From a virus, in IMG/VR virus record IMGVR_UViG_3300044675_000629, positions 1-24,848 of that record: a stretch of 24,848 nucleotides of DNA. One strand, 5' to 3'. Both the position numbers and the translations under genes were made by a program. Of this stretch, positions 13,607 to 21,411 are shown piece after piece; the stretch's first letter is position 1; the number at the start of each line of letters is the position of its first letter. Below the pieces are notes generated by a model, which saw nothing but the letters and a program-made list of their open reading frames with translations, made no database searches and was not told the DNA's origin.

Positions 13607-15958
13607 TTAGTTAAAGGCGGCTTTCATTTGTCCACCACGTCTACGAGCATCAATAACGGCACTCTTAGTTGCACTTGTAATCTGTGGCATAAGTTTAGCC
13701 ACTTCAGCACGAATAGCGGCAGGATCAGAACCACCAGCTACATTGATATTATTAACTACGTTTACTGAACCAGAACTACCTTCAACAGAAACACCTAGTT
13801 TACCATTTTTACCTCTTTTCAAAGGCATAATAGCTTCTGGGCCAGCTTCACCCATCAAACCAGTTTTACCACCCGCCATAGGGAAGTAAGTAGGGCCACC
13901 AACAACACCACCATTAGCATAGGCTTGGATTTGCTTACCAGCACTAAAAGCACCACCATCAGCAAAACCTATTGCACCTACAATAGAATTAACCATCCGT
14001 TTGACAACAAGAATCTCATACAGTTGTGCGATAACAGCCGTTGCCATGTCTTTAAAGGCATCCTTGACACTTTTTGTCCCGTCAACCATAGACATGAAAG
14101 CCTCTGTCATGCTAGACCTCAGAACGTCCCCTATCTCTTTGTGTTGAGACTCCATTTGCTCTAAGAGTTCTTTCTCTTTGTTAATGGCTTCAAGACGAGC
14201 CACAGCACCTTGGATAGCTGCCTCAGAGTATTGCTTATCAGAGCCTTGGATAGCTTGCATAACCTCTTTGTATGCTTCTGATGTACCAAGCAGTTCTTTC
14301 TCAAGTTCTACTCTCTTTAGAAGTGCTTCAAGAGCATCTGGACTAGCAACACCCCCGCCACCACCACCGCCATTACCTGTGCTTGGTAACATTGGGATAC
14401 CATTTGGCCCAATCATGGGCATACCTGCACCAACATTAGCACCACGAGAGCCATATCTTTGCATGGCTTGCCCGCCAGCGGAAAACTCAAATTGAAGTTG
14501 CTTTAACCTATCACTAGCAGCAAGATTAACCATGTTTGTAGCAGCACTTAAGGATATGCCCAAGTTGTTGGCAAGTACTCTGGCGGCTTCTGCTGCCCTA
14601 TTGATACCACCTTCGATATTTACAGTGGAAAGGCCCAGAGCATCAAGGTGTGCTTCACCAATACTCTTAGCAATTTCAGCCCTCTTTTTAGACTCCTCAA
14701 CGATAGTTGACAAGATAGAGATACCTAATGCTCTCTTTGCTTCTAGGTCACGAAGACCTTGTTCATTCTGAGCATCAATACGGGCGTTATTCATCTCCCG
14801 CGCCTTAGCAAGTCCAACTTCTTGTTGATAGGCCACTAGTTCAGCTTTAGCTTTTTCTACAGCAGCCTTAGCCGCTAGCTCTTGTAGTGAAGCAATCCTT
14901 TCCACCTGAACGATGTTTGGAGTAAGGTCTGTACCCATATATTCTTGAGTAGCTGCATATTCGCTGGCCGCTATAACTGCTGTTTCGTAGGCAACTGTCA
15001 GTCTTGAAAGCTCTGCTTGCGCTGAATTTAGGGTTTTGTTGAACTCAGGGTTAAAGGCTTTAATATTTTCTAGTCTGAGTTCTTCAGTGGCATCTCTTAA
15101 TTCTTTAAACGCATCTACAGTTTTTTGAGTTTCTTCCTTAGTCCTAGTCATATAGGCAAGAATACCAGTAATGATAGGGATAGCAATACCAAGACCAGTA
15201 AAGACACCAATCATGGCCATTGATTTTGATAACTGCGCGCCTAGACCTGCAAGCTGGGTCATCTGCTGACCAAAAGCAACAAAGAAGTTAGTCCCAGACT
15301 GGACTTGAACTGCTAAGTCACCTACTTGATAACCGACTTGCTGAGTAACTAGACCAAATTGGTTTGTGTAACCTTTAGTCTGGTTTACACCCCTTCCAAA
15401 AGTAGAGAAAACACCAGTGCCTGTGGCCATCTCTTGGTTTAGTTTATCAAGGCTAATTCTTTGTTGCTCAGCAGTAATAATACCAGCCTTACGGGCAACA
15501 GAAAGGTCGTTGAGTTCTTTAGAGTAAATCTGCATAGCCAAGTGGCCTTCGACAAACTTATTCTTAAGTCTTTCTTCTTCTGCTGCTGCCCTTGCAGTTT
15601 CTGCTGCTTCTCGTTTCTTTTGTTCACTAACTTGTTTGTTAAGGGCAATAGTTTCACGACGAGCTTGTGCTAAAGCTTTCTCCTCGTCTTTCGCTTGTTT
15701 AGCAGCAGCAGTCGCTTCTTTCTGAGCCTTGTTAGCAGCTAAAATAGACTTTGTTACGCCATCAACTTGTTTACCATAAGCACCAGAGTTCTTTGCTAGT
15801 TTTTCCAGAGAGGCGTTTAGCTGGGCGTCACTTATCTGATTTCTTTCTCTAGCTTTGATGAGCTTCTCGATATTATTCTTTAACGTCTGCGTAGTCTTAA
15901 TGGCAGTGAGAATACCTTTAGTCTCTACCCCAATAGTTAAAAAAATGTCATCAGCCAT
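13607..15958 (-). CDS. Tape measure protein
   Basis: 783 residues from ATG 15958 (MADDIFLTIGVETKG), chosen because GGGGGTGG lies just upstream; an in-frame start at 15982 lacks it. The N-terminal 150 residues are Lys/Glu/Ala-rich coiled coil. A hydrophobic central part (about 220-275, MAMIGVFTGLGIAIPIITGILAY) could insert into the host membrane. A run of seven glycines (about 530-537) is followed by a second helical region, and the C-terminal LMGEAGPEAIMPLKRGKNGKLG is a family hallmark. The protein sets tail length; at the usual 1.5 angstrom per residue this predicts roughly 115-120 nm (inferred). It overlaps the T part of the upstream chaperone gene by 8 nt. Confidence 0.93.
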   Translation of the reverse strand: MADDIFLTIGVETKGILTAIKTTQTLKNNIEKLIKARERNQISDAQLNASLEKLAKNSGAYGKQVDGVTKSILAANKAQKEATAAAKQAKDEEKALAQARRETIALNKQVSEQKKREAAETARAAAEEERLKNKFVEGHLAMQIYSKELNDLSVARKAGIITAEQQRISLDKLNQEMATGTGVFSTFGRGVNQTKGYTNQFGLVTQQVGYQVGDLAVQVQSGTNFFVAFGQQMTQLAGLGAQLSKSMAMIGVFTGLGIAIPIITGILAYMTRTKEETQKTVDAFKELRDATEELRLENIKAFNPEFNKTLNSAQAELSRLTVAYETAVIAASEYAATQEYMGTDLTPNIVQVERIASLQELAAKAAVEKAKAELVAYQQEVGLAKAREMNNARIDAQNEQGLRDLEAKRALGISILSTIVEESKKRAEIAKSIGEAHLDALGLSTVNIEGGINRAAEAARVLANNLGISLSAATNMVNLAASDRLKQLQFEFSAGGQAMQRYGSRGANVGAGMPMIGPNGIPMLPSTGNGGGGGGGVASPDALEALLKRVELEKELLGTSEAYKEVMQAIQGSDKQYSEAAIQGAVARLEAINKEKELLEQMESQHKEIGDVLRSSMTEAFMSMVDGTKSVKDAFKDMATAVIAQLYEILVVKRMVNSIVGAIGFADGGAFSAGKQIQAYANGGVVGGPTYFPMAGGKTGLMGEAGPEAIMPLKRGKNGKLGVSVEGSSGSVNVVNNINVAGGSDPAAIRAEVAKLMPQITSATKSAVIDARRRGGQMKAAFN

Positions 15959-16690
15959 TAGCCACCCCCATATAGACTCCATCTAACCTAATAATTGCTT
16001 CTATCTCCCAAGCATCTATTGGTGTTTCAGTCAGTTCTTTCCACGCTTTTATCTGTTCAAAGGTAATTGGGTTAGGCCCAGAAAACCCTGCACTTCTTCT
16101 GTTACTCAACGTCAAAAAGGCAGACCAGACGTGACTTAAGATCATTGGGAAATCTGTCGGGGGTTCCAATGCTTCAAGTCTACGTCCAATCTGCCTTTCT
16201 ACTTGTTCAAGATGCTCTCGTTCTGTAATGCCGTCCTTGTCAGGCTTGTTGAGCTTAAACTGATGTTCAGCCCACTCGCACAACTGACAAGTTAGGCTTT
16301 CATAAAACCCAGAATTTCTTCCGATGCTTGTTCAATTTGAGCCTTGATCCAAAATACTTTATCGTAAACCTCACGAGCTTTATCTAGAGACAACTTAGGC
16401 TTCTCACCACTAAAGGTAATATTCCATTCTTTTGTTGTCTTAGCTAAGCTATCAAGGGAGATTTCCTCAATTTCTTCTGCTGTAATATCTTTAGTCCCTT
16501 TGCCTTGCATCTTCTTAAGACGCTTATTAGTCATCTCATGCAGAACTTTCTTGTATTCTTTAGAGTGAGGGGCAAATAGGGTAATCGTCATGTCACTCTT
16601 GTCTTCATTCTTAAGCACTTCATCAGTGGCGGGATGCTTAAGCGTAACAACAATAACTTCAGATTTAGGGGTCAGGTCTAGCAAGTCCAT
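15951..16690 (-). CDS. Tail assembly chaperone GT fusion, made by -1 frameshift
   Basis: The 0 frame runs 16690-16304 (129 codons, ending in LGF). After a one-base slip at 16304-16310 the -1 frame continues 16304-15951 as YESLTCQLCEWAEHQ and on, about 246 residues in all. The -1 frame has no stop between the slip site and its end, and no good own start: the only candidate, TTG 16283, lacks a Shine-Dalgarno sequence. The T part contains FPMILSHVWSAFLTLSNRRS and a C-terminal ITFEQIKAWKELTET..AWEIEAIIRLD, typical of the second tail chaperone. By analogy with lambda gpG/gpGT, the fusion binds the tape measure (T domain to tube protein) during tail assembly and is absent from the virion. Confidence 0.85.
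16292..16690 (-). CDS. Tail assembly chaperone G
   Basis: 132 residues, with AAAAGG nine bases before ATG 16690. Sequence: MDLLDLTPKSEVIVVTLKHP, a short beta domain, then a Lys/Glu-rich helical part (EYKKVLHEMTNKRLKKMQGKG; EREVYDKV-like end with KAREVYDKVFWIKAQIEQ) finishing EEILGFMKA before TAA 16292-16294. It lies between the tube and tape measure genes, the conserved place of gpG-type chaperones, and shares its first 129 codons with the GT fusion. The usual large excess of G over GT is controlled by the low frameshift rate (known for lambda; not measurable here). Confidence 0.85.
   Translation of the reverse strand: MDLLDLTPKSEVIVVTLKHPATDEVLKNEDKSDMTITLFAPHSKEYKKVLHEMTNKRLKKMQGKGTKDITAEEIEEISLDSLAKTTKEWNITFSGEKPKLSLDKAREVYDKVFWIKAQIEQASEEILGFMKA
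16304..16310 (-). promoter_or_regulatory. Programmed -1 ribosomal frameshift site GGGTTTT
   Basis: On the - strand the 0 frame reads CTG GGT TTT ATG, so G-GGT-TTT is a perfect X-XXY-YYZ heptamer allowing both tRNAs to slip back one base (GGG, TTT). It is 9 nt before the G stop codon, and the -1 frame is open into the T region. No strong hairpin follows directly; lambda's site also lacks a strong one. Position and frame match the G/GT mechanism of long-tailed phages. Confidence 0.88.
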
Positions 16691-16726
16691 TCGGGTTATC
16701 CTTTTAGGTTCTGTCGGGGGTTTTTT

Positions 16727-16794
16727 GTCGGGTCAGTAATTAGTGCGAGGAAGCATAAGACCCGACACCTATGCTTCCTCTACCCTAGCTAGGG
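16727..16794 (-). promoter_or_regulatory. Structured intergenic RNA: hairpin with possible pseudoknot, plus palindrome
   Basis: Between the tail tube stop and the chaperone start (115 nt). On the - strand, GAGGAAGCATA pairs with TATGCTTCCTC (coordinates 16747-16757 and 16770-16780), 11 bp with a 12-nt loop. Nine loop bases, TGTCGGGTC (16759-16767), are complementary to GACCCGACA downstream (16726-16734), which would form an H-type pseudoknot. A second copy of CCCGACA (16712-16718) could compete. A perfect 12-bp palindrome CCCTAGCTAGGG (16783-16794) lies just after the tube stop codon. No U tract follows the hairpin, so a simple intrinsic terminator is unlikely; processing, attenuation or translational control are open. 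Confidence 0.6.
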
Positions 16795-16805
16795 ATTCTT
16801 AACTA

Positions 16806-17717
16806 TCAAGCAGCACGGGTGATGACCAAGTTAGAAAGCTCAGTTGCATCATACAAAGCCACGAAGGACATATTGATGATACGGCTGGTTGGGCCATCTA
16901 CAGGGACATCAGCACTGTTGATCTTAATACGGGGGAATAGGAAGGTGTAGGCGTTAGTCCCAGTTGGGTCATTTACCGACACTTCAAGTTCTGTTTCAGT
17001 CTCATTCAAGAAGCGGTTAATCAGAGCCGTATCTTCAAAGTAAGCTGTAATAGTGCCTTCAATCTCTGCGCGACCATATTCAAGCGAAGGGGCAGAACTG
17101 TCACCAATCACGAAAGTAGGGGCAAAGGAGTTATTCAAAGTAAAGTCAAGACCAGTTACGATAGCTACAGCAGAGCTTGAGCCTACGTTACCGATAGCAA
17201 TGTCACCTGAATAAGCATCAAATGGGGCATTGTTGGCAGCGGCTGTCTGGGTCTTCTGAGTTGCGCTGACAGTCATATCCTTACCAACCATACCGAAGGT
17301 CGTAGTGACCATCTGGTTAGGTGCTAGAGAGATTGCCATAGTCGATACTGTCATACCAGTAAACAGACGGGCTTGGTCAATGTCAGCAGCGTAATCTTCA
17401 ATAGACAAGAACTTGGGGGTAACCCCAACCTTTAGCACGTTAGTAGAAAAGGTGTTGAGCATAGCCGACTCTAGGAAAGCGTCATAAACACCATCACGAA
17501 GGTCAACAACAATATCACCAGCTACTTGACGATTACCATGACGATCAACACGAGGCATACGATCAGCCTGAATGTCATTGCCAGCAACACGATCTTTAGT
17601 CAAATTCAGCGAGTGAGTAGAGAAAGGAAGGTTAGTGAAGTTACCAGCAGGCGTAGTACCGAAGGTTGCTTCTGTAACAAACGATAGGCTGGAACGAGAG
17701 CCTTGTGAAAAGGGCAT
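16806..17717 (-). CDS. Major tail tube protein
   Basis: 303 residues, AGGAG upstream of ATG 17717. The N-terminal SQGSRSSLSFVTEATFGTTPAG (4-25), GNRQVAGDIVVDLRDGVYDAFLESA, the middle GMTVSTMAISLAPNQMVTTTFGMVGKDM and the C-terminal DVPVDGPTSRIINMSFVALYD are features of the siphophage tube protein family (Phage_tube_2 type). Hexamer rings stack on the tape measure to form the tail shaft. It is the most strongly expressed tail gene in such phages, and the structured intergenic region after it may help keep it more abundant than the chaperones (inferred). It follows the tail terminator gene, as usual. Confidence 0.9.
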   Translation of the reverse strand: MPFSQGSRSSLSFVTEATFGTTPAGNFTNLPFSTHSLNLTKDRVAGNDIQADRMPRVDRHGNRQVAGDIVVDLRDGVYDAFLESAMLNTFSTNVLKVGVTPKFLSIEDYAADIDQARLFTGMTVSTMAISLAPNQMVTTTFGMVGKDMTVSATQKTQTAAANNAPFDAYSGDIAIGNVGSSSAVAIVTGLDFTLNNSFAPTFVIGDSSAPSLEYGRAEIEGTITAYFEDTALINRFLNETETELEVSVNDPTGTNAYTFLFPRIKINSADVPVDGPTSRIINMSFVALYDATELSNLVITRAA

Positions 17718-17738
17718 TTTAGTGTCTCCTGTGGGGAA

Positions 17739-18161
17739 TTATTTATAAAGGAACCAGCCGATGTTTACAGCGACATAATACCAAGGATTGTCAATGAAGC
17801 CATTATCTCTTTCTGCGTAATCAACAGAAACTATGATAGTCTCAGAGGCAGCATTGGTGAAAGAAATGTCAGTTGTAGCATCGAAGGCTTCAATCACCTT
17901 GTCGGCTAGATCGTCAGCAGTAGCAGGGCCATTACCCTCTGGTGTGTAGCAGAAGACTGTAAAGACCCCTTCATACCTCTGCTGGGGGTTAGTGCCTCTT
18001 ACAGCGGGTCTACGGGAGGTGGGGATAAACTTAGCTTGAACGAATGAAGTGCCTGTAGTTGGGCTAAAAGCTACGTTCTCGTAAGCAATAGCGGGGATAC
18101 CTGAAACAGCAGCTAGTCTAACCTCTAGTGCAGCCCTGATGTCATCATAGACGCTTGCCAT
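17739..18161 (-). CDS. Tail terminator / completion protein
   Basis: 140 residues: an N-terminal helix VYDDIRAALEVRLAAVSG (4-21), PAIAYENVAFSPTTGTSFVQAKFIP, RYEGVFTVFCYTPEGNGPATADDLADKVIEAFD and a C-terminal NPWYYVAVNIGWFLY. This alpha/beta pattern and gene position (between the gp10-like protein and the tube) fit the DUF4128 / tail terminator family, whose hexamer caps the tail tube and joins it to the head. Its ATG overlaps the upstream stop by one base (18161). Confidence 0.82.
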   Translation of the reverse strand: MASVYDDIRAALEVRLAAVSGIPAIAYENVAFSPTTGTSFVQAKFIPTSRRPAVRGTNPQQRYEGVFTVFCYTPEGNGPATADDLADKVIEAFDATTDISFTNAASETIIVSVDYAERDNGFIDNPWYYVAVNIGWFLYK

Positions 18162-18622
18162 TATCTAAACTTGCTCCTAATCTTACGGAAGACATGATAC
18201 CCTTCTCGTTTACCCTCTTTTGTAGGCCACCCGTCTTCTACATGTCTAGCATGGGGCGCTCTGTTACGGAGGGTGAATTTGAGTTTGCCAGCTTCTAGCA
18301 ACTGCTTGATGTTTATGCCGCTGATGTCTGATAAGAGGTTGTTGTAACCTTCTTCTTTCTTTGCAGCTTGGTCTTGCTTAGTAGGCTTATTCCTAGAGGT
18401 TCTTTTTCGTCCACCACTAAATCCAGCAGCGCCTATAGAAAAAGAGGTAACGTAAGCCCCAGTATCAACACCACCACCAAGGCCACCCTCTTGTAGTGCT
18501 GTGTGAGTTGCGTAGTAAGAGATTTCCTCTAGCCTTTTCTCTATTTTTTCTGCTGCCATACTTTGAAGTTTAGTTGTGTATGCACTGAATGTAGATTTTA
18601 CTTTAGCAGGGTCAGTTGACAT
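18161..18622 (-). CDS. HK97 gp10-like neck protein / tail completion
   Basis: 153 residues. DTGAYVTSFSIG (about 53-64) followed by a basic disordered stretch (GGRKRTSRNKPTKQDQAAKKEEG) and the C-terminal FTLRNRAPHARHVEDGW..GYHVFRKIRSKFR are typical of gp10-like proteins that act at the head-tail joint or in tail completion. It is coupled to both neighbours: 18161 and 18622 are shared with the next and previous genes. No enzymatic motif is visible. Confidence 0.8.
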   Translation of the reverse strand: MSTDPAKVKSTFSAYTTKLQSMAAEKIEKRLEEISYYATHTALQEGGLGGGVDTGAYVTSFSIGAAGFSGGRKRTSRNKPTKQDQAAKKEEGYNNLLSDISGINIKQLLEAGKLKFTLRNRAPHARHVEDGWPTKEGKREGYHVFRKIRSKFR

Positions 18623-18978
18623 TACTCAGAAACCTCACAGATATAGCAAACAGCAGCCCCAGCATTAAACACAGTGGTTACTTTAACGATGGTTACATTG
18701 TCCCCTTGTCCAACAATCAAGTCTTCATCATCAGGGGCAACAGCAAGTCCAAGGGCAGGTACGATGCACCTACGAGTACCCCTGCGAAGTTCATCATCAG
18801 TGGGTAGACCAACAGAGAAGTTAAAGAAGTAACCACTAAATGTGTAGTCTGTTGTTGCAGACCCTGTTACAGTGCCAGTAGAGGGACTATAAGTTCCAGC
18901 AGTGGTCTTCTTTCTAAGGGTGAGTTCTTTACCAAAGTCTTTAACCAACCTGAGAAGGTCGTAGGAACGAAAGGACAT
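18622..18978 (-). CDS. Head closure protein (head-tail joining)
   Basis: 118 residues. It has LVKDFGKELTLRKKTTAGTY (11-30), a glycine/threonine-rich turn (SPSTGTVTGSATTDY), FSGYFFNFSVGLPTDDELRRGTRRCIVPAL and a C-terminal beta segment DEDLIVGQGDNVTIVKV. This beta-barrel pattern is that of the head closure ring that seals the portal vertex after packaging. Two cysteines near the C-terminus (VCYIC) are unusual in this family. Gene order (adaptor, closure, gp10-like, terminator, tube) supports the call. Confidence 0.82.
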   Translation of the reverse strand: MSFRSYDLLRLVKDFGKELTLRKKTTAGTYSPSTGTVTGSATTDYTFSGYFFNFSVGLPTDDELRRGTRRCIVPALGLAVAPDDEDLIVGQGDNVTIVKVTTVFNAGAAVCYICEVSE

Positions 18979-18988
18979 AACCTACTCC

Positions 18989-19444
18989 TTATTCATACTC
19001 AGGGGTGTCATAACTTGGTGGGTTCTTGAAACGATCCCTACGGAAGCTACCTTCAATCCTATTTGTGTTGGCTCTTACAGCTTCCACTCCAGACTTAGTG
19101 ATACCACCAGCAAGGATACCGATTGCAGCACCATCCGTCTTCCCTCTGTAGTCAAGTTGGTCTGCGAGGCTTTGGTAATGCTTAGCAAGGTCAGAGTAGT
19201 TAGCACTTAGAGCGCCATCCAACTTAGTTGTGACCATACGGGCATACTTAGAAGAAATAGCTTTTGCAATCCAACCAGCAGCAAGGTAGGTATTGTCATC
19301 ATTCAAGCTTAAGCTAAATGTGATTTCTTCATTCTGTACTTGTTGGTCTGTGGTATCGGTATCACCAACAAGGAGACGAACAGTGTTAAGTCGGCCAGAG
19401 GAAGTGGTAGTATTCAGATCAGCGGCACTATACGACCAAGCCAT
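18989..19444 (-). CDS. Head-tail adaptor (connector) protein
   Basis: 151 residues. SGRLNTVRLLVGDTDTTDQQVQNEEITFSLSL (16-47) and AAGWIAKAISSKYARMVTTKLDGALSANYSDLAKHYQSLADQL (56-98) match the all-helical adaptor that forms a ring under the portal (gp6/gp15-like). The C-terminal part (GGITKSGVEAVRANTNRIEGSFRRDRF) is a basic extension that may contact the portal or DNA. It is separated by 10-23 nt from its neighbours. Confidence 0.82.
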   Translation of the reverse strand: MAWSYSAADLNTTTSSGRLNTVRLLVGDTDTTDQQVQNEEITFSLSLNDDNTYLAAGWIAKAISSKYARMVTTKLDGALSANYSDLAKHYQSLADQLDYRGKTDGAAIGILAGGITKSGVEAVRANTNRIEGSFRRDRFKNPPSYDTPEYE

Positions 19445-19467
19445 AAATTCGTCTCCAAGTTAGTTAC

Positions 19468-19896
19468 TTATTCACCGAGAAGGTTATCTCGAATGCGGTA
19501 AAAATCTTCTGAAATCCAAGGGTTCGATAGCAGGAACCTGCGAACAAGCGCACGTTGTTTATCGTCAAGTGTGGACTTTTTACAACGCTTACGCTCAAAT
19601 TCAGTGGTGCTAGAGGTTCTGGATTTCACTTCAGAATTAAGCAGGTTTACTAGGCTTGCTAGTTTTTGACCATCCATCTCAGAGAGACGATCACCTACTT
19701 TGTTCTGGACTTCTAATTCTCTGTTGTGGTAGATGTAACCAGAGGCGTATAGGATAGCCACCTTTTCTTCTGTTACATTGTGCATACCAACCCAGTTAAA
19801 GTGGTCACCACGCTTTAGGCTCTTGCCATCAGCTACGAAGGGAACTTTAACGAATACGGGCCAATCAATTTGGAAACCTAGATAGCTAGGGTGCAT
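19468..19896 (-). CDS. Hypothetical protein between capsid and adaptor genes
   Basis: 142 residues with AAGGAT upstream of ATG 19896. The N-terminal half (VFVKVPFVADGKSLKRGDHFNWVGMHNVTEEKVAILYASGYIYHN) looks beta-rich; the C-terminal half is helical and basic (KVGDRLSEMDGQKLASLVNLLN; KRCKKSTLDDKQRALVRRFLLSN). I do not recognise the family with confidence, although proteins of this kind at this place are common in marine siphophages. It could be a capsid accessory or an assembly factor. It is preceded by a hairpin (19947-19972) that separates it from the capsid gene, so its expression may be lower than that of the capsid. Confidence 0.7.
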   Translation of the reverse strand: MHPSYLGFQIDWPVFVKVPFVADGKSLKRGDHFNWVGMHNVTEEKVAILYASGYIYHNRELEVQNKVGDRLSEMDGQKLASLVNLLNSEVKSRTSSTTEFERKRCKKSTLDDKQRALVRRFLLSNPWISEDFYRIRDNLLGE

Positions 19897-19946
19897 TTGG
19901 ACAAATCCTTGTGAGATTACTATTATGTTCTTTTATAATTGGGTTA

Positions 19947-19972
19947 TACCCAAGGCTTTTACACCTTGGGTA
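19947..19972 (-). terminator. Hairpin downstream of the major capsid gene
   Basis: TACCCAAGG and CCTTGGGTA (19947-19955, 19964-19972) form a 9-bp stem with an 8-nt loop, 20 nt after the capsid stop codon. No U tract follows on the - strand, so it is more likely a partial terminator or an RNA-stabilising 3' structure than a full stop. Downstream genes have no obvious own promoter and need read-through. Confidence 0.55.
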
Positions 19973-19992
19973 AACCATTGTTTTAGGTTAGA

Positions 19993-21006
19993 TTAAGCAA
20001 CGATAGTAGCGAAGAACACACCCAGATCAGCGCCCACAACCTTCATGTCGTAAGCCATCTTAACTTGGATCATCTCAGCAATCTGCTGGCGCTTCAGTGC
20101 ATCGTCCGAGAACGATTCAACAGTAACACCCAAGTTGCTTACGCCCGAAATGTTGTTCCAAGCGAAGGTCAGACCAGCAGCAGGGGTCATCAGACCAGCC
20201 GAGCTAGGGGTGTAGGTCAACAGTGCCGACTTACCACCGATGAAAGCATTCGATTCCGAAAGGCCTTCAGCGCCAGAGTTCTTAACTGCTTCCATGACGT
20301 AGAAGTTCTCTACTTCAAAGATTTCAGCCAGCTTAGCGTCAGTGATCAGAGCAGTGTTCGATACAGTAGCGCCACCATTTAGACGGGCAAGAACCGAAGG
20401 GTGGTTGATCAGGATGTCACGAACTTCTTTACCAACAACCATCGTGTTGGGCTTGAAGCCACCCGACTTAAGCTGCATGGTACGACGAGCCAAGGTTACG
20501 TCCACGATAGGCGTAGCATTGGTGTAATCCGACCACTGAGTAACTTCAGCCACAGTGTCATCAGAAGCGTTAGCAACACCAGTAAACTCGTTACCCCAGA
20601 CACCCGTTGCAAAGAACGTCGAAGCAAACTGCTCCTCACGATCAATCAACATACGATTTACTAGAGTGGTTGCACCAGTCGCACGGATGTCCAGCATAGC
20701 GTCTTCGTTAGCCAAAGTCTGCTCATCGAAGTCCATACCCAGACCATAAACGTCTGCAAAGTACGAGCTATTCGAGATTGCCATACCGATACGATTTACT
20801 TCAGTACGGGGAGCAAGTTTCTTTACATCACCTGAGCGGTTCATATTCGCACGATCATAGATGTAGTACTTGTCCGACTGACGCTGCACACCCACAGTTG
20901 GGAACACTTTGTCAGCGATAAAGTTAGTTTGCGATTGCACATAAGCCAGCGTCAGGTTGCTGAGTGGCTGATCGATATGTACACTGGAGGGGGTCAACAT
21001 AGGCAT
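19993..21006 (-). CDS. Major capsid protein (HK97 fold)
   Basis: 337 residues, AAAGGAT upstream. The N-terminal SSVHIDQPLSNLTLAYVQSQTNFIADKVFPTVGV (7-40), then YYIYDRANMNRSGDVKKLAPRTEVNRI, MVVGKEVRDILINHPSVLARL (about 189-209) and the C-terminal HK97-type end (DALKRQQIAEMIQVKMAYDMKVVGADLGVFF) match the lambda gpE-like capsid family (PF03864 type). There is no long N-terminal scaffold domain; a separate scaffold-like gene lies two genes upstream. It follows the decoration protein gene, the usual order. No sign of frameshift or truncation. Confidence 0.92.
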   Translation of the reverse strand: MPMLTPSSVHIDQPLSNLTLAYVQSQTNFIADKVFPTVGVQRQSDKYYIYDRANMNRSGDVKKLAPRTEVNRIGMAISNSSYFADVYGLGMDFDEQTLANEDAMLDIRATGATTLVNRMLIDREEQFASTFFATGVWGNEFTGVANASDDTVAEVTQWSDYTNATPIVDVTLARRTMQLKSGGFKPNTMVVGKEVRDILINHPSVLARLNGGATVSNTALITDAKLAEIFEVENFYVMEAVKNSGAEGLSESNAFIGGKSALLTYTPSSAGLMTPAAGLTFAWNNISGVSNLGVTVESFSDDALKRQQIAEMIQVKMAYDMKVVGADLGVFFATIVA

Positions 21007-21034
21007 AGTAATTATCCTTTATCTATACTTGGAG

Positions 21035-21409
21035 TTACGCAGGAACAACGTTGCCACCAGAGATCAATTCAATCTCGATGACTTGGTTGATCACAGCAGC
21101 TTCTTTGGCGTAACCCATAACCACATTACCCGAAGCGGCAGTCAGAGCCAGTCCAGCAGCGGTAGTCGTGATAGCAGCACCAGCAGCAATAGTACCACCA
21201 GAAATAACCATTACCGAACCGCTACGGGTCACAGTAACAGCAGTATCAGCAACACCACCGACAAGGCAGACACCGATAGCTTGTTCACCAGCCGAGTTAG
21301 CCAAGATGACTTTGCCAGTTGATTCCAAAGTAACAAATTTAAATTGTGCAGCCGAAAGGTCAGCACCAGCGATGAAAGTGCGGTTATCGCGAGATTGCAT
21401 AACAGCCAT
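21035..21409 (-). CDS. Head decoration (capsid cement) protein, DUF2190-like
   Basis: 124 residues, Ala/Gly/Val/Thr-rich and beta-dominated: GADLSAAQFKFVTLESTGKVILANSAGEQAIGVCLVGG (15-52), SGSVMVISGGTIAAGAAITTTAAG, and a short C-terminal strand. This is the DUF2190 / capsid-cement pattern, a trimeric protein that binds the outside of the expanded capsid. It lies immediately before the capsid gene, 28 nt away, and is presumably made in comparable amounts. Confidence 0.85.
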   Translation of the reverse strand: MAVMQSRDNRTFIAGADLSAAQFKFVTLESTGKVILANSAGEQAIGVCLVGGVADTAVTVTRSGSVMVISGGTIAAGAAITTTAAGLALTAASGNVVMGYAKEAAVINQVIEIELISGGNVVPA

Positions 21410-21411
21410 AA

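Noticed and set aside
14348-14372. GC-rich repeat resembling a simple-sequence tract
   Set aside because: It encodes the seven-glycine linker of the tape measure protein and needs no other explanation.
15439-15657. Alternate-frame Leu/Lys-rich protein inside the tape measure gene
   Set aside because: A shadow of the coiled-coil region; composition follows from the Lys/Glu/Ala codons of the real frame.
15951-16283. Independent 110-residue gene starting at TTG 16283
   Set aside because: No ribosome binding site; the frame is open upstream to the GGGTTTT slip site and extends naturally from gene G.
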